Below the pieces are notes generated by a model that did not search any database, was not told where the DNA came from, and saw only the letters and a list, made by a program, of their open reading frames with translations. From Nocardioides daedukensis (GTDB lineage Bacteria; Actinomycetota; Actinomycetes; Propionibacteriales; Nocardioidaceae): a stretch of DNA of 64,000 nt. A program made the translations under genes and the position numbers. The stretch is from positions 2,356,001-2,420,000 of the forward strand of contig NZ_JACCAA010000001.1 in the NCBI RefSeq assembly GCF_013408415.1, written 5' to 3'. Of the stretch, positions 30,422-37,545 are shown piece by piece (positions within the stretch are counted from its first letter, which is position 1; each line of letters opens with the position of its first letter).

Positions 30422-31045
30422 ATGAGTGATGTCTGGACGACCGTGCACGCCGAACGGGCCGCCCTGATCGAGGACCTGGAGTCCCTTGCTGCGGCGGACT
30501 GGGACCACCCGTCGTTGTGCGCCGGCTGGTCCGTGCACGACGTGGCCGCCCACCTCCTCGACACCGCCCTCACCACGCGCCTCGGTTTCATCGCGGGCAT
30601 GGTCCGGGTCAGGGGCGACTTCGACCGCCTCAACCAGATCGGCGTACGTCGCCACCGCGGCGCCACGCCCGCCGCAACGCTGTCAGGGCTACGCCGCGCG
30701 GCACGGCGTACGACGACTCCGCCTGCGCCGTTGGTCACCCGGATCGTGGAGGAGATCGTCCACGGCGAGGACATCCGTCGCCCGCTCGGGATCGTCCGCA
30801 ACTACCCGACCGACGCGGTGGTGCGGGCACTGACGCAGCAGCTGCGCACCTCACCGTCGTTCGGGGGTGCCAAGGACCTGCTCCCGCTCGTGCGACTGGT
30901 CGCAACCGACACGGACTACCAAGCCGGTGACGGTCCCGAGGTGCGCGGCCCTGCGCTCGCGTTGCTCCTCGTCTCGGCGCGTCGGCGGGCCGGACTGGCG
31001 GAGCTCGAAGGTCCCGGACTGGCGGCGCTGACTGCTGCATTGTGA
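30422..31045 (+). CDS. maleylpyruvate isomerase-type (DinB/mycothiol) protein
   Basis: A 207-residue protein of the DinB-like metal-dependent fold. CAGWSVHDVAAHLLD (about residues 37-51) and the later EEIVHGEDIRRPLG (about 110-124) carry the histidines and the H-x-x-D-x-R pattern. Members of this family in actinobacteria often use mycothiol. The substrate is unknown. ATG 30422 follows GAGGAGAGC. It may be co-transcribed with the MFS gene, 28 bases upstream. Confidence 0.8.
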   Translation: MSDVWTTVHAERAALIEDLESLAAADWDHPSLCAGWSVHDVAAHLLDTALTTRLGFIAGMVRVRGDFDRLNQIGVRRHRGATPAATLSGLRRAARRTTTPPAPLVTRIVEEIVHGEDIRRPLGIVRNYPTDAVVRALTQQLRTSPSFGGAKDLLPLVRLVATDTDYQAGDGPEVRGPALALLLVSARRRAGLAELEGPGLAALTAAL

Positions 31046-31077
31046 GGATCCGGGGCGCTCACGGATAACATCTCGGC

Positions 31078-32106
31078 GTGCTCCGGACCCGGCTGGCGGC
31101 CTCGCTGCTGCTCACTCTCGTGTTCGTGAGCGGCTGCAGCGACGGTCCCAAGGCGCCGGAGCGGCCCCAGGCCGAGCCCTCCTCCACGGCGATCCCCAGC
31201 GAGCTGCAACCTCCGACCGACGGTGCGGTGAAAGACCCGCGGATGGTGTTGGCGCTCGTTCCGGCTGATGCCGAGGTCCTCACCATCACCGACTACACCG
31301 AGCTCCGCGCCTACTTCGGGGTCCCGGACCTGACCAGCGACTCGCTGATGACCGACCGCAGTGCCTTCTGGGAGCGGGTGGACCGCGAGGCGATGGTGCT
31401 CACCGACGGCCTGCTGCGCGAGGAGAGCTCGCGACTGTGGCTCGACCACGGCTTCAGCCAGGACGACGTGGCGTGGGAGGCCAGGTTCACCAGGCCCCAG
31501 GGCCCCGGTCACGTCCTTGCCTTCCGCGGAGACCAGGACATGGATGAGGTGGCCGAAGCGGTCGATGCGGATGTCCCACCGCTGCAGCGCTCCGTGGTCC
31601 TTCCCGAACAACACCTGGTCGTCTCGGGCGTCGCCGACGAGGGCGAGCCGGTGCTGGCCTCGGACCCTGCACTGACCGAACTGCTCGACGACGGCACCGC
31701 GACGGCGTACGTCCGCACCGACTGCATCCCGATCAACGACGCGCTCGGTCCCGACGCCACCGTCGAGGACCAGGACGCCTTGGTGGCGAAGGTCGACCTG
31801 GACGGGCTCGACGACTTCGGCGCCTTCGCGGTCAACGTGACCAACGGCGTCGTCACGGCACGCACCGCCCGCGACCGGACCGACATGCACCTGCGCGCCG
31901 ACCTGATCGACCTCTGGCCTGAGACCGGCCCGGTGACCTGGCACGACGCCTTCGAAGGGCTGCCCGTTGCCGACGCCGCGACCGGGCGGATCGGCTTCAA
32001 GGTGCGCAACCCCGTGGCCGCGGCCGGCCTCGTCCTGGGTGACCACCTGCCGTTCGCCGTGTGCAACGAGCTGGTGCCGCTCGACGAGCCCACCGGCCTC
32101 GGCTAG
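31078..32106 (+). CDS. hypothetical lipoprotein
   Basis: A 342-residue lipoprotein. The N-terminus is a signal with the lipobox VSGC at cysteine 20 (from GTG 31078). The rest is a soluble extracellular domain with no motif I recognise; Glu/Asp-rich stretches occur, for example PADAEVLTITDYTELRAYFG. No cytoplasmic partner is clear. A SURF1 gene follows after 51 bases, so they may share a transcript. Confidence 0.65.
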   Translation: MLRTRLAASLLLTLVFVSGCSDGPKAPERPQAEPSSTAIPSELQPPTDGAVKDPRMVLALVPADAEVLTITDYTELRAYFGVPDLTSDSLMTDRSAFWERVDREAMVLTDGLLREESSRLWLDHGFSQDDVAWEARFTRPQGPGHVLAFRGDQDMDEVAEAVDADVPPLQRSVVLPEQHLVVSGVADEGEPVLASDPALTELLDDGTATAYVRTDCIPINDALGPDATVEDQDALVAKVDLDGLDDFGAFAVNVTNGVVTARTARDRTDMHLRADLIDLWPETGPVTWHDAFEGLPVADAATGRIGFKVRNPVAAAGLVLGDHLPFAVCNELVPLDEPTGLG

Positions 32107-32157
32107 GGCACCCGACCGGCCAACAGCCCGCGCCGAGGTGCGACGTAGTCTTTCGTC

Positions 32158-32937
32158 GTGTCCGCCCGCCGCCTCCTTGCCCCCAAGTTCTGGGGATTTC
32201 ACCTGGTGGGGATCGTCTGCGTGGTCGTCGCCACCGGTCTCGGCTTCTGGCAGCTCGACGCCTGGCAGCAGCAACGTGAGCACGAGGCCCGCGACCTGAC
32301 GCTGGTCGAGCCGAAGCCGCTCGACGACGTACTCGGAGCCGACGACGCGTTCCCCGGCGCCGGCCTCGGCGCGCCGGTCCTGCTCGAGGGTGAGTGGGTG
32401 CCGGAGGGGACCGTCTACATCAAGGACCGTGAGTCCGACGGCAAGAACGGCTTCTGGGCGGTGACCCCACTGGCCACCGCCGCGCCGGGCCACCCCGCGA
32501 TCCTCGTGGTCCGCGGCTGGGCCCCCACCGTCGAGGAGGCCCCGGCGCCGCCCACCGGCAGCGCGGAGTTCGTCGGGCTGCTCCAGCCGACCGAGGGCAC
32601 CCGCGGGGTCACCGACGACGACCCCACGGACGACGTACTCCCGCAGGTGCGGCTCGCCGACGCCATCCAGCACGTCGACCAGGACCTCTACGGCGGCTAT
32701 GTCGTGGTCGCCGAGGAGACCGCCGAGGGTGACTGGCCGGTGGGCGAGGACGCGGTCAACGACGGTACGTCGGGCCTCGAGGCGGTCGGTCCCGACCAAC
32801 TGCCCGAGGCGAAGGCCTCCACCGGCCTGCGCAACTTCCTCTATGCCGTGGAGTGGTGGGTCTTCGGCCTCTTCGCCGGCTTCATCTGGTGGCGCTGGAT
32901 GAAGGACGAATCCGAGCGGGTAGATTCGAAGCCGTGA
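32158..32937 (+). CDS. SURF1-family protein
   Basis: A 259-residue protein with an N-terminal membrane span (WGFHLVGIVCVVVATGLGFWQL) and a C-terminal one (FLYAVEWWVFGLFAGFIWW). FWQLDAW and VLLEGEWVP are SURF1 signatures, and the last segment keeps the NFLYAVEWW pattern. SURF1 aids cytochrome c oxidase assembly in the membrane. Start GTG 32158. The stop overlaps the DUF3817 start by 4 bases. Confidence 0.9.
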   Translation: MSARRLLAPKFWGFHLVGIVCVVVATGLGFWQLDAWQQQREHEARDLTLVEPKPLDDVLGADDAFPGAGLGAPVLLEGEWVPEGTVYIKDRESDGKNGFWAVTPLATAAPGHPAILVVRGWAPTVEEAPAPPTGSAEFVGLLQPTEGTRGVTDDDPTDDVLPQVRLADAIQHVDQDLYGGYVVVAEETAEGDWPVGEDAVNDGTSGLEAVGPDQLPEAKASTGLRNFLYAVEWWVFGLFAGFIWWRWMKDESERVDSKP

Positions 32938-33329
32938 AGAACCCCGCCCTGACCCGCTATCGCATCATGGCAACCATCGTCGGTGTCCTGTTGATCGTGC
33001 TTATCCTGATCGGCGTTCCGCTGGCGAACTTCGACGGCAGCGGCATGTGGGGCTTCATCCCGAGCACGCCTGACCTGTGGGCTGCGGGCTCGGACCCTCA
33101 GCAGGTCGGTGAGGCGATCACGACCTATCTCGGCGTGGCACACGGCTGGCTCTACATGATCTTCCTGATCACCGCGTTCCTGCTCGCGCGACAGGAGCGC
33201 TGGGAGATCGGCTACACGGTGATCACGCTGATCTGCGGCACGATCCCGGTGCTGAGCTTCTGGGCCGAGCACCGTGCGACGCAGCGAGTGAAGGCGGAAG
33301 ACGCCGAGCTCGCCGCCGACGCCGCCTGA
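32934..33329 (+). CDS. DUF3817 membrane protein
   Basis: A 131-residue protein with three or more membrane spans: IMATIVGVLLIVLILIGVPL, LGVAHGWLYMIFLITAFLLA and IGYTVITLICGTIPVLSF. The motif GVAHGWLYMIFLI and the closing FWAEHR are those of DUF3817. The function is unknown; the family is often placed beside cytochrome oxidase or SURF1 genes. The start GTG 32934 overlaps the SURF1 stop. Confidence 0.88.
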   Translation: MKNPALTRYRIMATIVGVLLIVLILIGVPLANFDGSGMWGFIPSTPDLWAAGSDPQQVGEAITTYLGVAHGWLYMIFLITAFLLARQERWEIGYTVITLICGTIPVLSFWAEHRATQRVKAEDAELAADAA

Positions 33330-33350
33330 CGGCGTACCGCCTCCTCGACC

Positions 33351-33460
33351 GCAACAACTGCAGGTTCGACGCACAAGAATCGCCGGTTCGGCGCGCAACA
33401 ACTGCAGGTTCGCGCCACAACAAGTGCTGGTTCGACGCGCAAGAAACTGCAGGTTCGCGG
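33351..33460. repeat. five degenerate about 22-bp repeats (cluster 1)
   Basis: Five copies of a unit near CAACAACTGCAGGTTCGACGC lie head to tail: 33351-33370, 33371-33394, 33395-33415, 33416-33438 and 33439-33460. They differ by a few bases. The cluster lies between two convergent genes. The core CAACAA(G/C)TGCNGG is shared with the repeats at 37.46 kb. Confidence 0.8.
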
Positions 33461-33520
33461 AAATGACGAAGCGGCCCCGACCCGCAGGTCAGGACCGCCT
33501 CGACAGTCGTACGGCGCGTC

Positions 33521-34246
33521 TCAGGCGCGCTTGTCGTCCAGGTCGACGACCTCGGCCGGGTTGTCCGGCGTGGTGTCGGCAACCGGCTCGTCGGTCGCGT
33601 CCGAGATGGCCTCACCCGGGGTGGCTGCCGCAGCGTCATCCGTGGCGCGCTCGGCCTCCGCGGTGGCGGAGTCGGCCGAGCCAGCCGCACCGGACACGGG
33701 CGCGGACGGCGTCACCGGGGCCGCGGGCGTCGAAGCCGCCGGCTTGGGTGCCGGGGCCGGCACGTAGGAGGACTGCCAGTTGTCGCCGGCGCCCTGACCC
33801 TTCAGCTTCTTGAAGACCAGGCCACCGATGCCGAGCAGCGCACCGAGGAAGAAGAGCTTCTTCAGCTTGCCGCCCTTCTTGGGCTCCGGCTCGATGCCGC
33901 GCAGCTCGTTGACCTTGGTCAGGGCGGCGATCTTGCCCTCGGCGGCACGCTCCGCAGCGCGCTCGCGGCCCTCCGCGATGAGCGGGGCCGCCTTCTCGCG
34001 GGCCTCGACTGCCTTCTCCGCAGCCAGCGCGCGGCCCTCGGCGATCAGCGGCGCAGCCTTCTCCATCGCCTCGTGGGTCTTCTCGGCGGCGAGGGCACGG
34101 CCCTCGGCGACATAGGGGGCGGCCTTGTCGCGGGCGTCCTTGAGCATCGGGACAGCCTTGTCGCGGGCGTTGTCGAGGGCGGGGCGGATGCTGCCGGCGA
34201 GCTCGCTCGCCGAATCGGCCAAGGTGTGCTTCTTGCGTATGCCCAT
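33521..34246 (-). CDS. helical-repeat membrane protein (possibly DUF5324-like)
   Basis: A 241-residue protein. Residues about 25-110 carry 22-residue repeats such as APLIAEGRALAAEKA, an amphipathic helix of Ala, Glu and Arg. A membrane span follows (KLFFLGALLGIGGLVFKKL, about 133-151). The C-terminal about 90 residues are disordered, rich in Ala, Pro, Ser and Asp. A family of similar helical proteins (DUF5324) lies next to cyclophilin in streptomycetes, but homology is not proven here. It diverges from ppiA, so it may share control. Confidence 0.65.
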   Translation of the reverse strand: MGIRKKHTLADSASELAGSIRPALDNARDKAVPMLKDARDKAAPYVAEGRALAAEKTHEAMEKAAPLIAEGRALAAEKAVEAREKAAPLIAEGRERAAERAAEGKIAALTKVNELRGIEPEPKKGGKLKKLFFLGALLGIGGLVFKKLKGQGAGDNWQSSYVPAPAPKPAASTPAAPVTPSAPVSGAAGSADSATAEAERATDDAAAATPGEAISDATDEPVADTTPDNPAEVVDLDDKRA

Positions 34247-34405
34247 GTCGGACTTCCTCCCGAAGTTGATGTCTCGTTGTCTCGATCAAACACCAAAGCA
34301 CCAAGCGTTCCAACCGTGGAGCACCCCGAATCGGTGGCCGAGGTGCCTGAAGTTGCTCCGGCCTGCGAAGATCGGGGGAACATCTGACCTCGACGAAAGG
34401 CAGTC

Positions 34406-34921
34406 ATGGCTGACCTCCAGGCCACCCTGAAGACCAACAAGGGTGACATCACGATCAACCTCTTCCCGAACCACGCCCCGCTCACGGTGGAGAACTTCGT
34501 CGGCCTTGCCGAGGGAACCAAGGACTACACCGACGACGCCGGCCGCTCGGGCGAGAAGTACTACGACGGCCTGATCTTCCACCGGGTCATCTCCGGCTTC
34601 ATGATCCAGGGCGGTTGCCCGCTCGGCCAGGGCATCGGCGGACCCGGCTACGACTTCAAGGACGAGTTCCACCCGGAGCTGCAGTTCAACAAGCCCTACC
34701 TGCTGGCGATGGCCAACGCCGGTCCGGGCACCAACGGCTCGCAGTTCTTCATCACCCTGGGCCCGACGCCGCACCTGAACAACAAGCACACGATCTTCGG
34801 CGAGGTGGCCGACCAGGCGTCGCGCGACGTCGTCGACGCGATCGGCACCACCCCCACCGGTCGGCAGGACCGACCGGTCGAGGACATGGTCATCATCTCG
34901 GTCGAGATCACCCGCTCCTGA
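34406..34921 (+). CDS. ppiA: peptidyl-prolyl cis-trans isomerase (cyclophilin)
   Basis: A 171-residue cyclophilin that speeds proline isomerisation in the cytoplasm. The catalytic core shows IFHRVISGFMIQGGCP (about residues 58-73), AMANAGPGTNGSQFFIT (about 101-117) and HTIFGEV. It lacks a signal peptide. ATG 34406 follows a clear GAAAGG ribosome site. It matches the PpiA gene next to crgA and pknB in other actinobacteria. Confidence 0.95.
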   Translation: MADLQATLKTNKGDITINLFPNHAPLTVENFVGLAEGTKDYTDDAGRSGEKYYDGLIFHRVISGFMIQGGCPLGQGIGGPGYDFKDEFHPELQFNKPYLLAMANAGPGTNGSQFFITLGPTPHLNNKHTIFGEVADQASRDVVDAIGTTPTGRQDRPVEDMVIISVEITRS

Positions 34922-34941
34922 GACGGATCGGTTGAACCCAG

Positions 34942-35898
34942 ATGAGTGATCCCTCGCCCCCCGGGCCGCCGGTCCCGCACTGCTACCGACACCCGGGGCG
35001 CGAGGCCTACATCCGCTGCCAACGCTGCGATCGCACCATCTGCCCCGACTGCATGGTGCCCGCCTCGGTCGGCTTCCAGTGCCCCTCGTGCGTGCACGAG
35101 GGAGCGAAGCAGACCAGGCAGAACAAGACGGCGTACGGCGGCACGCGTTCGGCCAATCCGGCACTCACCTCGTGGGTGCTGATCGGCCTCAACGTGGCGG
35201 TCTGGCTGCTGATCACCGTCACCGGTGGCGCCAAGAGCGACTGGGTGCTGCGGCTCTCGCTGATGGGCCGTGGCCTGTGCAGCGGGGACGGCGGGATGTG
35301 GACCCAGGGCAACGGCGAGGCGATCGGCAGCAGCCAAGCCTGTGACCTGATCGCCGCCAGCGGTCGCGAGGCCGCTTGGTTGCCCGGCGTGGCCGACGGT
35401 GCCTGGTGGCAGCTGGTCACCAGCATGTTCGCCCACGTCGAGCCGATGCACATCGGCTTCAACATGCTCGCCCTGTGGTTCCTCGGCCCGCAGCTGGAGA
35501 TGGTGCTGGGCCGGCTCCGCTTCCTGGGCGTCTACCTCGGCTCCGGGCTGGTCGGCTCGGGCGTGGTCTACCTGCTCACCGACCCCTCCACCCACACCCT
35601 GGGTGCCTCCGGTGCCGTCTTCGGTCTGATCGGCGCCCTGATCGTGATCGGCTGGAAGGTCGGCGGCGACATCCGCACCCTGCTGGCCTGGCTCGGCATC
35701 AACCTGGTGATCACCTTCATGAACCCCGGGATCTCCTGGCAGGGGCACCTGGGCGGCTTCATCGGCGGCGTACTTCTCGCCGGTGCCTTCGCCTTCTCCC
35801 CGCGCGAGCGACGCGGGACCTGGCAGCTGGCCAGCTTCATCGTGTTGATGGTCGCGGTGGCCGCGCTGATCGCGGCGCGTACGGCGATGCTCGTCTGA
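34942..35898 (+). CDS. rhomboid intramembrane serine protease
   Basis: A 318-residue membrane protease. The N-terminal zinc-binding segment (HCYRHPGREAYIRCQRCDR, with further CPDC and CPSC pairs) is a B-box-like region. Seven or so membrane spans follow. The serine is in LGASGAVFG (about residue 220), and the catalytic histidine is in WQGHLGGF (about 272). FAHVEPMHIGFNM (residues about 165-178) is the typical second histidine stretch. It follows ppiA by 20 bases. Confidence 0.92.
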   Translation: MSDPSPPGPPVPHCYRHPGREAYIRCQRCDRTICPDCMVPASVGFQCPSCVHEGAKQTRQNKTAYGGTRSANPALTSWVLIGLNVAVWLLITVTGGAKSDWVLRLSLMGRGLCSGDGGMWTQGNGEAIGSSQACDLIAASGREAAWLPGVADGAWWQLVTSMFAHVEPMHIGFNMLALWFLGPQLEMVLGRLRFLGVYLGSGLVGSGVVYLLTDPSTHTLGASGAVFGLIGALIVIGWKVGGDIRTLLAWLGINLVITFMNPGISWQGHLGGFIGGVLLAGAFAFSPRERRGTWQLASFIVLMVAVAALIAARTAMLV

Positions 35899-35931
35899 GC
35901 CCTGCTGGTCTGAGTACTGCCTGTTCAGCGA

Positions 35932-35977
35932 ACGACAACGGCTGCCCCTCGAGGAGGGGCAGCCGTTGTGTCGTTTT
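35932..35977 (+). terminator. strong terminator after the rhomboid gene
   Basis: ACAACGGCTGCCCCTC and GAGGGGCAGCCGTTGT form a 16-bp stem with a GAG loop, followed by GTCGTTTTC. It ends the ppiA-rhomboid transcript. Confidence 0.9.
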
Positions 35978-35993
35978 CAGACGCGAGAGCGAG

Positions 35994-36025
35994 TTATGCA
36001 CACTGTGGATAACTCCTGTGGAGAA
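35994..36025. promoter_or_regulatory. DnaA-box cluster near crgA
   Basis: Three DnaA-box-like sequences lie within 32 bp: TTATGCACA (35994-36002), TGTGGATAA (36004-36012, an exact reverse box), and TGTGGAGAA (36017-36025). The spot is downstream of both the rhomboid and crgA genes and about 26 kb from oriC. A DnaA-titration or coordination role is inferred. Confidence 0.65.
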
Positions 36026-36069
36026 CTTACACGCGTGTGTTTCCGCAGGTCAGCGGAGAGTCGCGAGGC

Positions 36070-36564
36070 TCATTCCCAGCGGGTGGCGTAGGTGAATCCC
36101 ACCGCCATGAAGCCGATGCCAACCATCAGGTTGACCTGGCCCAGGTCACCGAGCAGCCAGATCTCGCCTTCGGGCTTGTCGGCGAAGATGTAGAACAGGA
36201 TGATCCAGATCAGACCGATCAGGAAGCAGCCGAGCATGCCGACCACGACACCGCGGCCACGGCCCAGCGGGGTCTTCGGGTGGGCGGCGAAGGCGAGGCC
36301 GAGGAAGAGCAGGCCGAAGCCGATCAGCCAGTTCCAGCCGTCGAGCTTGTCCATGCCCGGGATCAGTGTGTCCGGGCCACCGCCCTTCGGCTGCGGGAAG
36401 GTGTTCTCGAACGTGCGCAGATCGCGGACGTAGAGCGTCCACAGGACGACGTACACGATGCCCGCGACAATCAGCAGCAGCGAGATCAGGAAGCGGACCG
36501 AGAAGATCGGACCGCTGACCTCGTCCGGGTCGTCGAAGTCGAGCTTGAGCTTCTCTTTGGACAC
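36070..36564 (-). CDS. crgA: cell division protein CrgA, duplicated form
   Basis: CrgA is a small division protein that recruits others to the septum. Its family usually has two membrane spans in under 100 residues. This one has 164 residues and four spans. The C-terminal half (about 92-164) holds GMLGCFLIGLIWIILFYIF and LGQVNLMVGIGFMAVGFTYA, ending TRWE, a full CrgA unit. The N-terminal half repeats the plan (SVRFLISLLLIVAGIVYVVL, then GWNWLIGFGLLFLGLAFA). I chose GTG 36564 over ATG 36570 because GAGGAG then sits at 6 bases. Confidence 0.85.
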   Translation of the reverse strand: MSKEKLKLDFDDPDEVSGPIFSVRFLISLLLIVAGIVYVVLWTLYVRDLRTFENTFPQPKGGGPDTLIPGMDKLDGWNWLIGFGLLFLGLAFAAHPKTPLGRGRGVVVGMLGCFLIGLIWIILFYIFADKPEGEIWLLGDLGQVNLMVGIGFMAVGFTYATRWE

Positions 36565-36623
36565 CAACATCTCCTCGTAGTCACGTGTGCGTTCGTCACC
36601 GCACCCGGGTTAGCGTAGTCGCC

Positions 36624-37433
36624 ATGCCCACCTCTCCACGCGACCACCGCCCCTCCGGGGCAAATGGGGAGAGCCCTGACGGGGCAAATGGGCGGAGCCC
36701 CCTTGGGGGCAAGAGCCGTGGGCGCTGGCGCATCGGAACGCCGCTGGTCTTCGCAGCGTGCGGTTCGCTGTTCCTGGTCAGCGCGGTCAACAGTGGGGGC
36801 AACGACCTGCGTCCGGGCCGGGTCACGGACATGGCCTCGCTGGTTCGCAGCGAGAGTGCCAACGTGGAGGCCAAGCAGGAGCGGGCCCGCCGGCTGAGCG
36901 AGGAGGTCGACGAGCTCTCGGCGCAGGTCGACGACGCGCAGGTACGCCGTACCCGTGCCGCGGCACGCAAGCTCGAGGGACCCGCCGGGTTCCGGGAAGT
37001 GACCGGGCATGCGCTGACGGTGACCCTCTCGGACGCGCCCACCGAGCTGCGCAGCGACGCCGAGGACATCAACCGGCTCGTGGTGCACCAGCAGGACATC
37101 CAGGCCGTCGTTAACGCGATGTGGCTCGCCGGTGCCGAGGCGATCATGATCCAGGGCCAGCGGATCATCAGCACCACCGGGATCAAGTGCGCCGGCAACT
37201 CGGTCGAGCTGCAGGGCATCCCCTATCCGCAGCCGTTCGTGGTCACCGCCATCGGCAATCCCGAGGCGATGCAGCAGAACATCGACAACGACTACGACAT
37301 CAGCCTCTATCGCGCCGACGCGGCGAACCCCGCGATTCAGATCGGCTGGGACATGGAGGTCGAGGAGTCGGCGACGGCACCGGCCTATGAGGGTCTGCGC
37401 GACCTGTCCTACGCTACGCCGCTGACCAGCTGA
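36624..37433 (+). CDS. DUF881-family membrane-anchored protein
   Basis: A 269-residue protein with a disordered N-terminus of about 35 residues (repeats of GANG and SP). One membrane span follows (about 38-52), then a coiled-coil (LVRSESANVEAKQERARRLSEEVDEL) and a C-terminal DUF881 domain (ALTVTLSDAPTE, INRLVVHQQDIQAVVNAMWLAGAEAIMIQ). The family is common beside pknB and crgA; its function is unknown, with a link to division inferred only from place. ATG 36624. Confidence 0.88.
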   Translation: MPTSPRDHRPSGANGESPDGANGRSPLGGKSRGRWRIGTPLVFAACGSLFLVSAVNSGGNDLRPGRVTDMASLVRSESANVEAKQERARRLSEEVDELSAQVDDAQVRRTRAAARKLEGPAGFREVTGHALTVTLSDAPTELRSDAEDINRLVVHQQDIQAVVNAMWLAGAEAIMIQGQRIISTTGIKCAGNSVELQGIPYPQPFVVTAIGNPEAMQQNIDNDYDISLYRADAANPAIQIGWDMEVEESATAPAYEGLRDLSYATPLTS

Positions 37434-37460
37434 CTCGCCCTCGCTGACTCACCCAAAATT

Positions 37461-37545
37461 GCGCCGACCCGGCAGTTGTTGACGCAATCAGATGTCAACA
37501 AGTGCCGGGTCGGCGCGATGAAGCGTCAACAAGTGCCGGGTCGGC
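37461..37545. repeat. inverted and direct copies of a 22-bp repeat (cluster 2)
   Basis: Copy A (37461-37485) is inverted relative to copies B (37494-37516) and C (37523-37545). The shared sequence is GTCAACAAGTGCCGGGTCGGC. A and B form a long hairpin with one mismatch around a loop of about 8 bases. It lies between the convergent DUF881 and pknB genes, reaching to the pknB stop, and resembles cluster 1. Confidence 0.82.

Noticed and set aside
33351..33460. CRISPR-like array
   Set aside because: The repeats are contiguous and degenerate without spacers, and no cas gene is nearby.
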